Of a stretch of 7,010 nucleotides of DNA, positions 1 through 5,307 are shown piece by piece. The stretch's first letter is position 1; every line of letters begins with the position of its first letter. The DNA is taken from positions 1 to 7,010 of the forward strand of contig MVCS01000069.1 of the NCBI GenBank assembly GCA_002049885.1, read 5' to 3'. Below the pieces are notes generated by a model, which was not told where the DNA came from, ran no database searches, and was given only the letters and a program-made list of their open reading frames with translations. The DNA comes from Planctomycetales bacterium 4484_123. Its GTDB lineage: Bacteria > Planctomycetota > Phycisphaerae > SM23-33. Made by a program: the position numbers and the translations under genes.

Positions 1-766
1 ACCGGTGGGCCGAGCGACAGTAATAGGTGGCCCAGTAGAAGTAGCAGCCGCCGCGGAGGACCTTGGCCGCCCCGGTCGCCGGCCCCTGCGGGTCGGCCGG
101 CGGGCAGTGCCGGTAATAGTCCTCGGCGTACCAGTCCTGGCACCACTCCCAGGCGTTGCCGTGCATGTCGTACAGGCCGAAGGCATTGGGTGGCTTCTGG
201 CCGACGGGGTGGGACCGGCCGGCGGAGTTACCGCCGTACCAGCCGACCTTCGCCAGGTCGGCCGAGCGCATGTGCCCATTGATGCGGTCGCCGGAATAGA
301 AGCGCGTCGCGGTGCCGGCCCGGCAGGCGTACTCCCACTCCGCCTCCGTGGGCAGCCGGACGGTCTTGTTGGCCTTGGCCGACAACCACCGGCAGAAGGC
401 ATCGGCATCGTACCACGAGACGAACAACGCCGGCTGGTCGTCGCCGTCGAGCCAGCCGCTGTGATGGCCCGGGCGGAAGCGGCGGTACTGGGCGTTGGTC
501 ACCTCGTACTTGCCCATGTAGAACGCCCGGGAGATCCTGACCTTGTGCACCGGCGTCTCGCAGACCTGGCGCTCCTTCTCGCCCGGGGGCGAGCCCATCA
601 TGAACTCACCGGCCGGCACCAGCACCAGCTCCATCTTCACCTTACCGCCGAGGTCCAGTTGCAGGCTCTGCGGCGAGGGCCCTTCCGCAGCCGCCGCGCC
701 GCCGGGTCCGACGCCCGTCGCCGCCAAGACCGCCGCCAACGCAGCCCAGATGCCTCTTGCACACAT
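1..766 (-). CDS. Secreted SUMF1/FGE-domain protein (partial, C-terminus beyond left edge)
   Basis: Reading leftwards from 766, 255 residues are visible without a stop before the window ends. Residues 1-28 look like a signal peptide: a short basic start, then an Ala/Leu/Val-rich core ending in an Ala run, so export is likely. From residue about 44 the protein follows the sulfatase-modifying-factor (FGE/SUMF1) fold: LVPAGEFMMGS near 50-59, MGKYEVTNAQY at 84-94, RLPTEAEWEYACRAG at 137-151, AFGLYDMHGNAWEWC at 195-209 and GGCYFYWATYYCRSAHR at 239-255. True FGEs oxidise a sulfatase Cys to formylglycine using two copper-binding cysteines in the last block. By eye those positions hold other residues here, so this is more likely one of the many bacterial SUMF1-fold proteins of unknown substrate. 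An ATG at 772 is also in frame, but GGAAGG lies about 8 nt before the ATG at 766 and only 2 nt before 772. It probably follows the 1455-889 gene on the same strand. Confidence 0.88.
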   Translation of the reverse strand, partial: MCARGIWAALAAVLAATGVGPGGAAAAEGPSPQSLQLDLGGKVKMELVLVPAGEFMMGSPPGEKERQVCETPVHKVRISRAFYMGKYEVTNAQYRRFRPGHHSGWLDGDDQPALFVSWYDADAFCRWLSAKANKTVRLPTEAEWEYACRAGTATRFYSGDRINGHMRSADLAKVGWYGGNSAGRSHPVGQKPPNAFGLYDMHGNAWEWCQDWYAEDYYRHCPPADPQGPATGAAKVLRGGCYFYWATYYCRSAHR

Positions 767-790
767 GGCCATTCCCTTCCATCAAGCCCC

Positions 791-824
791 GCCGTCCAGC
801 CCAACCCGCGCGCCGACGGACGGC
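791..824. other. Inverted repeat in leader of the SUMF1-domain gene
   Basis: GCCGTCC (791-797) and GGACGGC (818-824) form a 7-bp perfect inverted repeat with a 20-nt loop. It lies in the 122-bp gap between the two minus-strand genes, just upstream of the SUMF1-domain gene's ribosome binding site. No T-run follows on the minus strand, so an intrinsic terminator is not supported. It could be a leader hairpin or chance in GC-rich DNA. Confidence 0.25.
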
Positions 825-888
825 TTGGGATGACCGCCGGTCCGCACCGCCCAACGCCCCGGTCGGGCCCGGCAGCGCCGCAGGCCCG

Positions 889-1455
889 TCAGAACACCTC
901 CAGGTTCGCCAGGGCTCGCGGATGAGTCAGCCTCAACTCAAGCACCATCCACCCCCCGCCACGACGAACCCAGCGGAGCTGCCACGCCAGCCGGCGGGTC
1001 AGCCCGTCCGGCGGGACGACATCCGTCACCACGATACTGTCGGCCTGGTTGCCGCGCACCCTGGTCTGAACCGTGCGGACGACGACCGACTGGAGCGGAT
1101 AATCCCCCAGCACCCCAGCCGCCAGGGAAACCAGTTCCTTCCTGTCCAGCGGCGGCCGGGCCGGCCGGACGACCCGGCAGGCCACGTCGAGCCGACTGGC
1201 GGCCGCGACCACGTCGCCGGCCTCCACCTGTCGGGCCACCTGCCTGACGATGCCCTCGATTCGCTCCGCCTCGGTCTCGACCAAATGGGCCGACAGCGCC
1301 ACCAGGCCGGCCAGCACGACCGGCCCGGCCGCCACCCTGGCCCAGGACCAGCTTCGCCGCCAGGCCAGGCCCAGCAGGAAGATGAATTCTACCAGCCCCA
1401 GCGCCACATACAGCGGCCAGGGTCGTTCGAACAGCAAGCGGACGACCGTCTCCAT
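889..1455 (-). CDS. Two-helix membrane protein with NTF2/SnoaL-like soluble domain (hypothetical)
   Basis: The 188-aa protein starts with METVVRLLFERP. Two hydrophobic segments, about residues 13-31 and 40-58, are joined by a short Arg/Trp-rich loop (WRRSWSWAR), so the loop is probably cytoplasmic and both termini outside. Residues about 60-182 form a soluble domain: a helix rich in Glu and Arg (ETEAERIEGIVRQVARQVEAGD), then alternating beta-like stretches (SVVVRTVQTRVRG, ADSIVVTDVV, WQLRWVRRGGGWMVLELRL). This helix-then-sheet order, with a VEAGDVVAAASRL segment and a terminal W-x-R-x3-GGW-x-V-x-E-L-like strand, resembles NTF2/SnoaL-like domains often found in planctomycetal proteins. The assignment is by pattern only. 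The in-frame ATG at 1491 would add 12 residues of poor coding character; the ATG at 1455 begins the membrane-targeted sequence. It lies upstream of the secreted SUMF1-domain gene on the same strand. No catalytic function can be assigned. Confidence 0.72.
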   Translation of the reverse strand: METVVRLLFERPWPLYVALGLVEFIFLLGLAWRRSWSWARVAAGPVVLAGLVALSAHLVETEAERIEGIVRQVARQVEAGDVVAAASRLDVACRVVRPARPPLDRKELVSLAAGVLGDYPLQSVVVRTVQTRVRGNQADSIVVTDVVPPDGLTRRLAWQLRWVRRGGGWMVLELRLTHPRALANLEVF

Positions 1456-1665
1456 GCCCCGGAGTTTAGCCCGCCGACCGGGACCGTCCATACGATATCG
1501 CCCGGTGGCGAGCAGCCGGCGGCTACCGGCCGGTGGCCTCCGGCTCGGCGGAACCGGCTGCGGGTCGGTCGGGCCGGGGCCGGCGGGCGGCCGTCCTGCG
1601 GTTAGTCAATACTACCTAAAGTTTTGCGCGCACGGCGAACGATAACAGCCTTAAGAAGGCAGGCC
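1456..1665. promoter_or_regulatory. Divergent intergenic region upstream of the MerR-type gene
   Basis: This 210-bp stretch separates divergently read genes and should hold promoters for both. Most of it is very GC-rich, but 1601-1650 turns AT-rich. It contains TTAG (1602-1605) and CTAA (1616-1619) as an outer inverted repeat, with TAGT (1603-1606) and ACTA (1611-1614) nested inside. MerR-type regulators usually bind dyads overlapping promoters, so this is a candidate operator for the adjacent gene. GATAAC at 1641-1646 is a possible -10 element, but I see no convincing -35 at the right distance. Confidence 0.35.
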
Positions 1666-1908
1666 ATGGCCAAGGGCGAAGGCAAAAAGCTGATGAAGAT
1701 CAGCGAAGCCGCCCGCGCCGCCGGGGTGTCCAAGCAGACGGTGGAGTACTACGTCATGCTGGGTCTGGTCAATCCCATCACCCCGCCCGGGACGCGCAGG
1801 CGGCTGTTCGACGAGAAGCTCATCAAGCGCATCCGTCTCATTCACGAACTGAACGAGACCGGCTACACCCTCCGCGAGATAGGCCGGACCTGGCTGAAGA
1901 ACCGCTGA
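1666..1908 (+). CDS. Minimal MerR-family DNA-binding regulator
   Basis: This 80-aa protein consists almost entirely of a MerR-type winged-helix DNA-binding domain. A short lysine-rich lead is followed by KISEAARAAGVSKQTVEYYV (residues 11-30), which is the helix-turn-helix, then MLGLVNPITPPGTRRRLFDE as the wing and IKRIRLIHELNETGYTLREI as the second helical pair. The usual MerR phrase 'tlRyYe..GLl.p.r...gyR.Y' appears as TVEYYVMLGLVNPITPPGTRRRLF. Full-length MerR proteins add a dimerisation coiled coil and an effector domain; here the stop comes right after REIGRTWLKNR, so there is no sensor domain. The ATG at 1666 has AAGAAGG (1653-1659) 6 nt upstream; an in-frame TTG at 1624 lies outside the recognisable domain. 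The protein may act as a small DNA-binding or architectural regulator, possibly autoregulatory. The next gene downstream is on the same strand but 286 bp away with its own promoter candidate. Confidence 0.86.
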   Translation: MAKGEGKKLMKISEAARAAGVSKQTVEYYVMLGLVNPITPPGTRRRLFDEKLIKRIRLIHELNETGYTLREIGRTWLKNR

Positions 1909-2083
1909 GCACACCACTGCCGCATCCCCCAAGGACAACCCGCCACAGCGTCTGTCGATCGCGCATTGGGGACCGCAGATTCGCCGAAAGGCCTGCCGCT
2001 GGTTGCAGAGCCCAACTGGTGGAACGTTCTGTCCGCGCCGGACCGCCGAAATGGCAAGCCGCACTGCGACGTGGCGCCCTGAC

Positions 2084-2139
2084 AAGTGCCGAATGCCCAA
2101 TGCCCAACGCCTCGCGCCCGGTGTCCCGTGCCCGATGCC
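2084..2139 (+). repeat. Degenerate tandem heptamer array 1 (8 units of 7 bp)
   Basis: Eight consecutive 7-bp units run in perfect phase from 2084 to 2139 with consensus NNRYGCC; the second and third units are GAATGCC and CAATGCC. Only unit 6 (2119-2125) departs from the GCC ending. It lies between the MerR-type gene and the phosphatase gene, ending 55 bp before the GTG start. An 18-bp stretch (2087-2104) is identical to 3642-3659 in array 2. Heptanucleotide tandem repeats between genes are known in cyanobacteria (STRR sequences), and similar GGCATTC-type repeats occur in PVC bacteria; membership in either family is inference. Confidence 0.8.
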
Positions 2140-2143
2140 AAGA

Positions 2144-2172
2144 TTGACCCCCACCACAGCGGAAGCTAACCT
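2144..2172 (+). promoter_or_regulatory. Candidate sigma-70 promoter for the GAF-SpoIIE gene
   Basis: TTGACC (2144-2149, five of six matches to TTGACA) is followed after 17 bp by TAACCT (2167-2172, only three of six matches to TATAAT). The -35 element begins 5 bp after heptamer array 1 ends. Transcription would start near 2179, giving a short leader with AGGAGG at 2183-2188. The weak -10 keeps this tentative. Confidence 0.4.
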
Positions 2173-2194
2173 GGGGTTTGTCAGGAGGCTCGCC

Positions 2195-3463
2195 GTGGCG
2201 GCGGAGCGAAACAAGAGGATATCGGCCTACGAGAAGGTCCTCCAGATCACCCGCGACATGGTCGCCACGGTCAATCTGGACGAGCTGCTGTCCGTGATCC
2301 TGACGCGCTCGGTGGAGCTGCTGGAGGCCGAGCGCGCCACGCTGTTCCTCCACGACGCCGAGGCCGGCCAGTTCGTCAGTCGAATCGCCCACGGCACCGA
2401 CGAGATCCGCATCCCCGCCGACGAGGGCATCGCCGGGGCGGCCGCCCGGAGCCGAGAGGTCCTGAACATCCCCGATGCGTACGCCGACGGGCGCTTCAAT
2501 CGCGAGGTGGACCGCCGCACCGGGTTCCGCACACGCAACATCCTGGCCGTGCCGCTGCTGGACCACTCCGGGCAACTGGTGGGCGTCCTGGAGGTGCTGA
2601 ACAAGCGTCGCGGGGGCTTCAGCGACGAGGATGTGGTGCTGGCCGAGACGCTGGGCGCCCAGGCGGGGGTGGCGCTCCAGCGGGCCCGGCTGTTGGAGCA
2701 CTACGTTGAGAAGCAGCGGATGGAACAGGCCCTGGCCATCGCCCGCGACATCCAGCGCGGCCAGCTCCCGCGGGCCGACCCACAGGTAGAGGGCTTCGAT
2801 GTGGCCGGGACCACCTGGCCGGCGGACGAGACCGGCGGGGACATCTACGACTTCCTGGACCTCGGCGCCGGGCGAACCAGCCTGATGCTCGCGGACGCCA
2901 CCGGCCACGGCATCGGTCCGGCACTGGTGATAGTCGAGGCCCGGGCCATGATCCGCGCCCTGACCAGCCACCAGAGCACCGCCGGGCCGACGGACCTGTC
3001 GGCGGTGCTGTGTCAGGTCAACGACCTGCTCGTCCGCGACCTTGATGAGATGCGCTTCGTGACCTGCTTCTTCGGCCTGCTGGACTCGGCGGACGGATCG
3101 GTGCGATACGTCTCTGCGGGCCAGGGGCCGATCCTCTTTTACGACCGCGCCGCTGACGAGTTCGAGGAACTGCCCGCGACCGACCTGCCGCTGGGGGTGC
3201 TGGAGCACTGCCAGTTCAGTGAGCAAGTCGAGCGCGTGCTGAAGACAGGCGACGTGCTGGCCGTGCTGACGGACGGGTTCTTCGAGGCCACCAACGACAG
3301 GGACGAGCAGTTCGGGATGCAGCGGGTACGGGAGGTCATACGCGGCAAGCGCGACCTGCCTGCCAGCCGGATCGTCGCCGAGCTGCGAGCGGCCGTGGAT
3401 GACTTCACCGGCCCGATGCCCCAGGCCGACGACCTGACGGCCATTGTGATCAAACGGAAGTGA
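2195..3463 (+). CDS. GAF-domain SpoIIE/PP2C-family serine/threonine phosphatase (RsbU-like)
   Basis: The 422-aa protein has a GAF sensor domain (about 26-165, including LLEAERATLFLHD, ADEGIAGAAARSREVLNIPDA split across 75-95, and ILAVPLLDHSGQLVGVLEVLNK near 116-137), a linker helix (166-190) with the IARDIQRGQLP motif typical of RsbU-like proteins, and a SpoIIE-type PP2C domain (195-421). Metal-binding acidic motifs are present: GGDIYD (D216, D219), ADATGHG (D234), TDGFFEA (D360) and ADDLTAIVI (D412, D413). Such enzymes dephosphorylate STAS anti-anti-sigma proteins to release a sigma factor; no STAS or kinase partner is encoded here. The GTG at 2195 is chosen because AGGAGG lies 6 nt upstream, and because upstream in-frame ATGs fall in the heptamer array or in poor coding sequence. 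No transmembrane segment is seen, so it is probably cytoplasmic. Confidence 0.93.
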   Translation: MAAERNKRISAYEKVLQITRDMVATVNLDELLSVILTRSVELLEAERATLFLHDAEAGQFVSRIAHGTDEIRIPADEGIAGAAARSREVLNIPDAYADGRFNREVDRRTGFRTRNILAVPLLDHSGQLVGVLEVLNKRRGGFSDEDVVLAETLGAQAGVALQRARLLEHYVEKQRMEQALAIARDIQRGQLPRADPQVEGFDVAGTTWPADETGGDIYDFLDLGAGRTSLMLADATGHGIGPALVIVEARAMIRALTSHQSTAGPTDLSAVLCQVNDLLVRDLDEMRFVTCFFGLLDSADGSVRYVSAGQGPILFYDRAADEFEELPATDLPLGVLEHCQFSEQVERVLKTGDVLAVLTDGFFEATNDRDEQFGMQRVREVIRGKRDLPASRIVAELRAAVDDFTGPMPQADDLTAIVIKRK

Positions 3464-3877
3464 GGGGCGCAAACGGGGATTCGCGCCGGAGGCCTTCCGA
3501 CGGGCGAGCCGTCTTGGTGATCGCGGATGTGCCGGACGGCGAGCGACCGGTTGCCAGGACCATCACTGGCAGGACGTATCCCTACCGGGCCGCGCAAAAC
3601 GACAAGGCCTGCAACGAACAGAAACACCCCCGCCCAACGAATGCCGAATGCCCAATGCCTCGTGCCTGGTGGCTCATGCCTTGTGCCTGCCACCTGGTGT
3701 TTGGAACGAGCGCCCCATCTTGCCCAGTCGGCATGACCCATTCATCTTTCCAGAATGCCCTCTCCGGCGAGACCGGCAGGCGGTGAAAGTCCTCCTCGGG
3801 CGGCCCGCGGCGGCAAGCGTATCGTAGCCTCACCAGTGGAATCGGGCTCGGGGCGCCGCGATGCGAAGGGCGAGGCC
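3464..3877. other. Intergenic region between phosphatase and HD-GYP genes
   Basis: This 414-bp stretch holds heptamer array 2 and two weak hairpins: GGCGC (3466-3470)/GCGCC (3483-3487) right after the phosphatase stop, and TGCCAG (3552-3557)/CTGGCA (3566-3571) with an 8-nt loop. Neither is followed by a T-run, so an intrinsic terminator is not shown. Open frames here are short and unlike coding sequence. The final 123 bp (3755-3877) is open in the HD-GYP frame but has weaker third-position GC than the gene proper. Confidence 0.6.
3639..3701 (+). repeat. Degenerate tandem heptamer array 2 (about 9 units of 7 bp)
   Basis: Seven-base units run in phase from 3639: GAATGCC twice, then CAATGCC, then TCGTGCC and further diverging units to about 3701. 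Units 1-7 fit NNRTGCC except the fifth (TGGTGGC), while the last two (3688-3701) are decayed. Unit order matches array 1 if one heptamer is deleted, and 3642-3659 is identical to 2087-2104. It has the same orientation as array 1, and the pair brackets the phosphatase gene. Confidence 0.78.
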
Positions 3878-4771
3878 TTGAAGAGAGTGAAACTGGTGGC
3901 GGGCGCGGGTGAGATCATTCGCTCCGTGGGGATCTCGGCGCTGGCGATCGCCCTGGCAGTCTATGCCATGGTGCTTCAGGAGCGGAACCTGGCGGTGGCG
4001 ATGCTGGGCGGGACCGTCCTGCTGATCGCGACCTCGACCATGCTCCAGGTCAGCCGGGCCGTCCGGCAACTCCATCGACAGCACCAGACCGCCCGGCGGG
4101 CCGCCATGCGGGCTGAGCGGCACTACTTCAAGGTGCTACGGCGGATCGTTTTGGCGGTGGAGCACCGCGAGCCCTACACCCGCGGCCGGAGCCGGCGAAT
4201 CGCCTTCCTGGCCCGGCGAATCGCCGAGACCATGGGACTGAACCGGACCCAGTGCCGGCTACTGGGACTGGTGGCACAGATTCACGACATCGGCCTGCTG
4301 GCGGTGCCGGACCGCATCCTCAACAAGCCCGGCCGACTGGGCCGGGAGGAGTTCCGCAGCGTCCGCAAGCACCCCGAGACGTCCTACCGCATCCTGGAGC
4401 CGCTGACCTTCCTGGGCGAGGTCCTTCCGGCCGTCCGCTACCACCACGAGCGCATGAACGGCAGCGGATATCCCTTCGGCCAGCAGCAGGACGAGATCCC
4501 CCTCATCGCCCGCATCCTGGCGGTGGCCGACGCCTTTGATGCCATGACGCACGACCGGCCGCACCGGCCCGCCTTGCCGCCGGTGGAGGCGCTCAACGAG
4601 CTTCGGCGGTGCAGCCCGGCGGGCTACGACCCGGAGTGCGTGGCCGCCCTGGAGAAGGTCCTCAACGCCCGCCACCTGCGGGCCGCCCATCGTGCCAGCA
4701 CGGTCCCCAAACATCCGGATTCACCCCGGCCCCGGCAGACACCTTCGACGGCAAGGCTGGCGACCAGCTAA
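3878..4771 (+). CDS. Membrane-anchored HD-GYP-type protein with altered signature residues
   Basis: From a TTG at 3878 the protein is 297 aa. Two membrane helices (about 14-33 and 37-58) precede a basic helix (59-85) and an HD-GYP domain (about 88-265). HD-GYP domains hydrolyse cyclic di-GMP or related dinucleotides at a metal centre. Seen here: HDIG (H136, D137), KHPE (H165), HHERMNGSGYP (H189, H190, GYP at 197-199), VADAFDAMT (D218) and DRPHR. Differences from the usual signature: R104 where GHSxRV normally has His, L140 in place of the HDIGK Lys, N194 in place of Asp in HHExxDGxGYP, and H229 in place of the Tyr in DRPYR. The 35-residue C-terminal tail is Pro/Ser/Arg-rich and probably disordered. 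The start is uncertain: the TTG has GAAGGG 7 nt upstream, while in-frame GTG 3836 and ATG 3755 lack a clear ribosome binding site. Activity may be altered or lost; a binding role is possible. Confidence 0.88.
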   Translation: MKRVKLVAGAGEIIRSVGISALAIALAVYAMVLQERNLAVAMLGGTVLLIATSTMLQVSRAVRQLHRQHQTARRAAMRAERHYFKVLRRIVLAVEHREPYTRGRSRRIAFLARRIAETMGLNRTQCRLLGLVAQIHDIGLLAVPDRILNKPGRLGREEFRSVRKHPETSYRILEPLTFLGEVLPAVRYHHERMNGSGYPFGQQQDEIPLIARILAVADAFDAMTHDRPHRPALPPVEALNELRRCSPAGYDPECVAALEKVLNARHLRAAHRASTVPKHPDSPRPRQTPSTARLATS

Positions 4772-4913
4772 CACGAGCCTGCCAAGCTGGCCACTAGAAG
4801 ATCAATCCCCCAGCAGGAGGCGCGGGCCTGCGGTGACGAGGACACCACCTACACATCACTCGGGGCATCAGAAGCAACAGCGACACACCACACCGCGAAC
4901 AAGCCCGCACACC
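4772..4913. other. Convergent intergenic region with weak hairpin
   Basis: This 142-bp gap separates the 3' ends of the HD-GYP gene and csrA. GCAGG (4813-4817) and CCTGC (4827-4831) form a 5-bp stem with a 9-nt loop that could serve either strand, but no T-run follows on either. Transcription termination must occur in or near this gap, yet I see no convincing intrinsic terminator. Confidence 0.3.
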
Positions 4914-5183
4914 TCAGGACTTGTCCTTGGCATCCTTCGGCGGGGTGCGTCTTTCCCTACGGTTTGCCAGGGATTCAACAATGGGGCCCTGCCCCTGACC
5001 TAGCTGTCCGGCAGCTTCCTTCTCCCTGCGGATGGCCTCGTACACTTCCTTTCGGTGGACGGCTATGTGGGGTGGCGCGGTGATTCCGAGGCGAACCTTG
5101 TCGCCCCGGATGTCCACGATGGTGATCTCGACGTCGTCCCCGATCATTATCGTCTCGTCACGTTGTCTTGAGAGCACGAGCAT
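4914..5183 (-). CDS. csrA: Carbon storage regulator CsrA
   Basis: The 89-aa protein begins MLVLSRQRDETIMIGDDVEI and continues with GDKVRLGITAPP and AVHRKEVYEAIRREK, the hallmark CsrA/RsmA sequence. CsrA is a homodimeric RNA-binding protein that binds GGA motifs in hairpin loops, usually blocking ribosome access or changing mRNA stability. The residues known to contact RNA are present: Leu4 in the first strand and Arg44 in the VHR motif. E. coli CsrA is 61 aa; here about 28 residues follow the core, a charged tail rich in Gln, Gly, Arg, Lys and Asp (QGQGPIVESL, then RRERR and KDAKDKS). The ATG at 5183 has AAGGAG (5195-5190) 6 nt upstream; an open frame extends further to 5255 but does not match the family. 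It is convergent with the HD-GYP gene. No fliW antagonist is in the window. The leader has GGA hairpins suggesting autoregulation. Confidence 0.96.
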   Translation of the reverse strand: MLVLSRQRDETIMIGDDVEITIVDIRGDKVRLGITAPPHIAVHRKEVYEAIRREKEAAGQLGQGQGPIVESLANRRERRTPPKDAKDKS

Positions 5184-5185
5184 AT

Positions 5186-5199
5186 GGCGCTCCTTCGCC
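5186..5199 (-). promoter_or_regulatory. Predicted CsrA-binding hairpin over the csrA Shine-Dalgarno
   Basis: On the minus strand GGCG-AAGGAG-CGCC forms a perfect 4-bp GC stem with a 6-nt loop. The loop is the Shine-Dalgarno sequence of csrA and matches ANGGAN, the preferred hexaloop of CsrA sites. The stem ends 2 nt before the ATG. Binding of CsrA here would block the ribosome and give negative feedback. The structure is visible directly; binding is inference. Confidence 0.6.
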
Positions 5200-5241
5200 T
5201 GGGAGGAAATCGGCCAGCCCGGACTGCCCGCGGCCGGCCGC

Positions 5242-5251
5242 GCCTCCAGGC
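5242..5251 (-). promoter_or_regulatory. Second GGA hairpin in the csrA leader
   Basis: GCC-TGGA-GGC on the minus strand forms a short 3-bp stem presenting GGA in the loop, about 43 nt upstream of the Shine-Dalgarno hairpin. CsrA dimers often bridge two sites in one leader. The stem is short and the sequence GC-rich, so chance is a serious alternative. Confidence 0.3.
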
Positions 5252-5301
5252 TCAACGCCGAATCACACTGCTCTTGCAGCCTTCTCAGTTCAGCTTAGTT
5301 A

Positions 5302-5307
5302 ATTGTA
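5302..5307 (-). promoter_or_regulatory. Candidate -10 element for csrA
   Basis: TACAAT on the minus strand matches TATAAT at five of six positions and sits in the only AT-rich patch of the csrA upstream region (about 5295-5307). No good -35 lies 16-18 bp further upstream. If used, it gives a leader of roughly 110 nt that includes both GGA hairpins. Confidence 0.35.

Noticed and set aside
5..925. 306-codon plus-strand open frame at the left edge
   Set aside because: It lies opposite the SUMF1-domain gene, whose motifs are unmistakable on the minus strand; the plus translation has no recognisable domain.
2084..2139. Heptamer array as a CRISPR array
   Set aside because: Units are only 7 bp, contiguous, and lack spacers; no cas gene is in the window.
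2003..2194. Upstream ATGs giving a longer phosphatase (up to 486 aa)
   Set aside because: The extra residues run through the heptamer repeat, lack a ribosome binding site and do not look coding, whereas the GTG at 2195 has an ideal AGGAGG 6 nt upstream.
1838..3472. 544-codon open frame on the minus strand opposite the phosphatase gene
   Set aside because: It is a GC-rich antisense shadow: the plus strand encodes a clear GAF-SpoIIE protein with all motifs, and the minus translation resembles no family and is rich in His/Arg/Gln.
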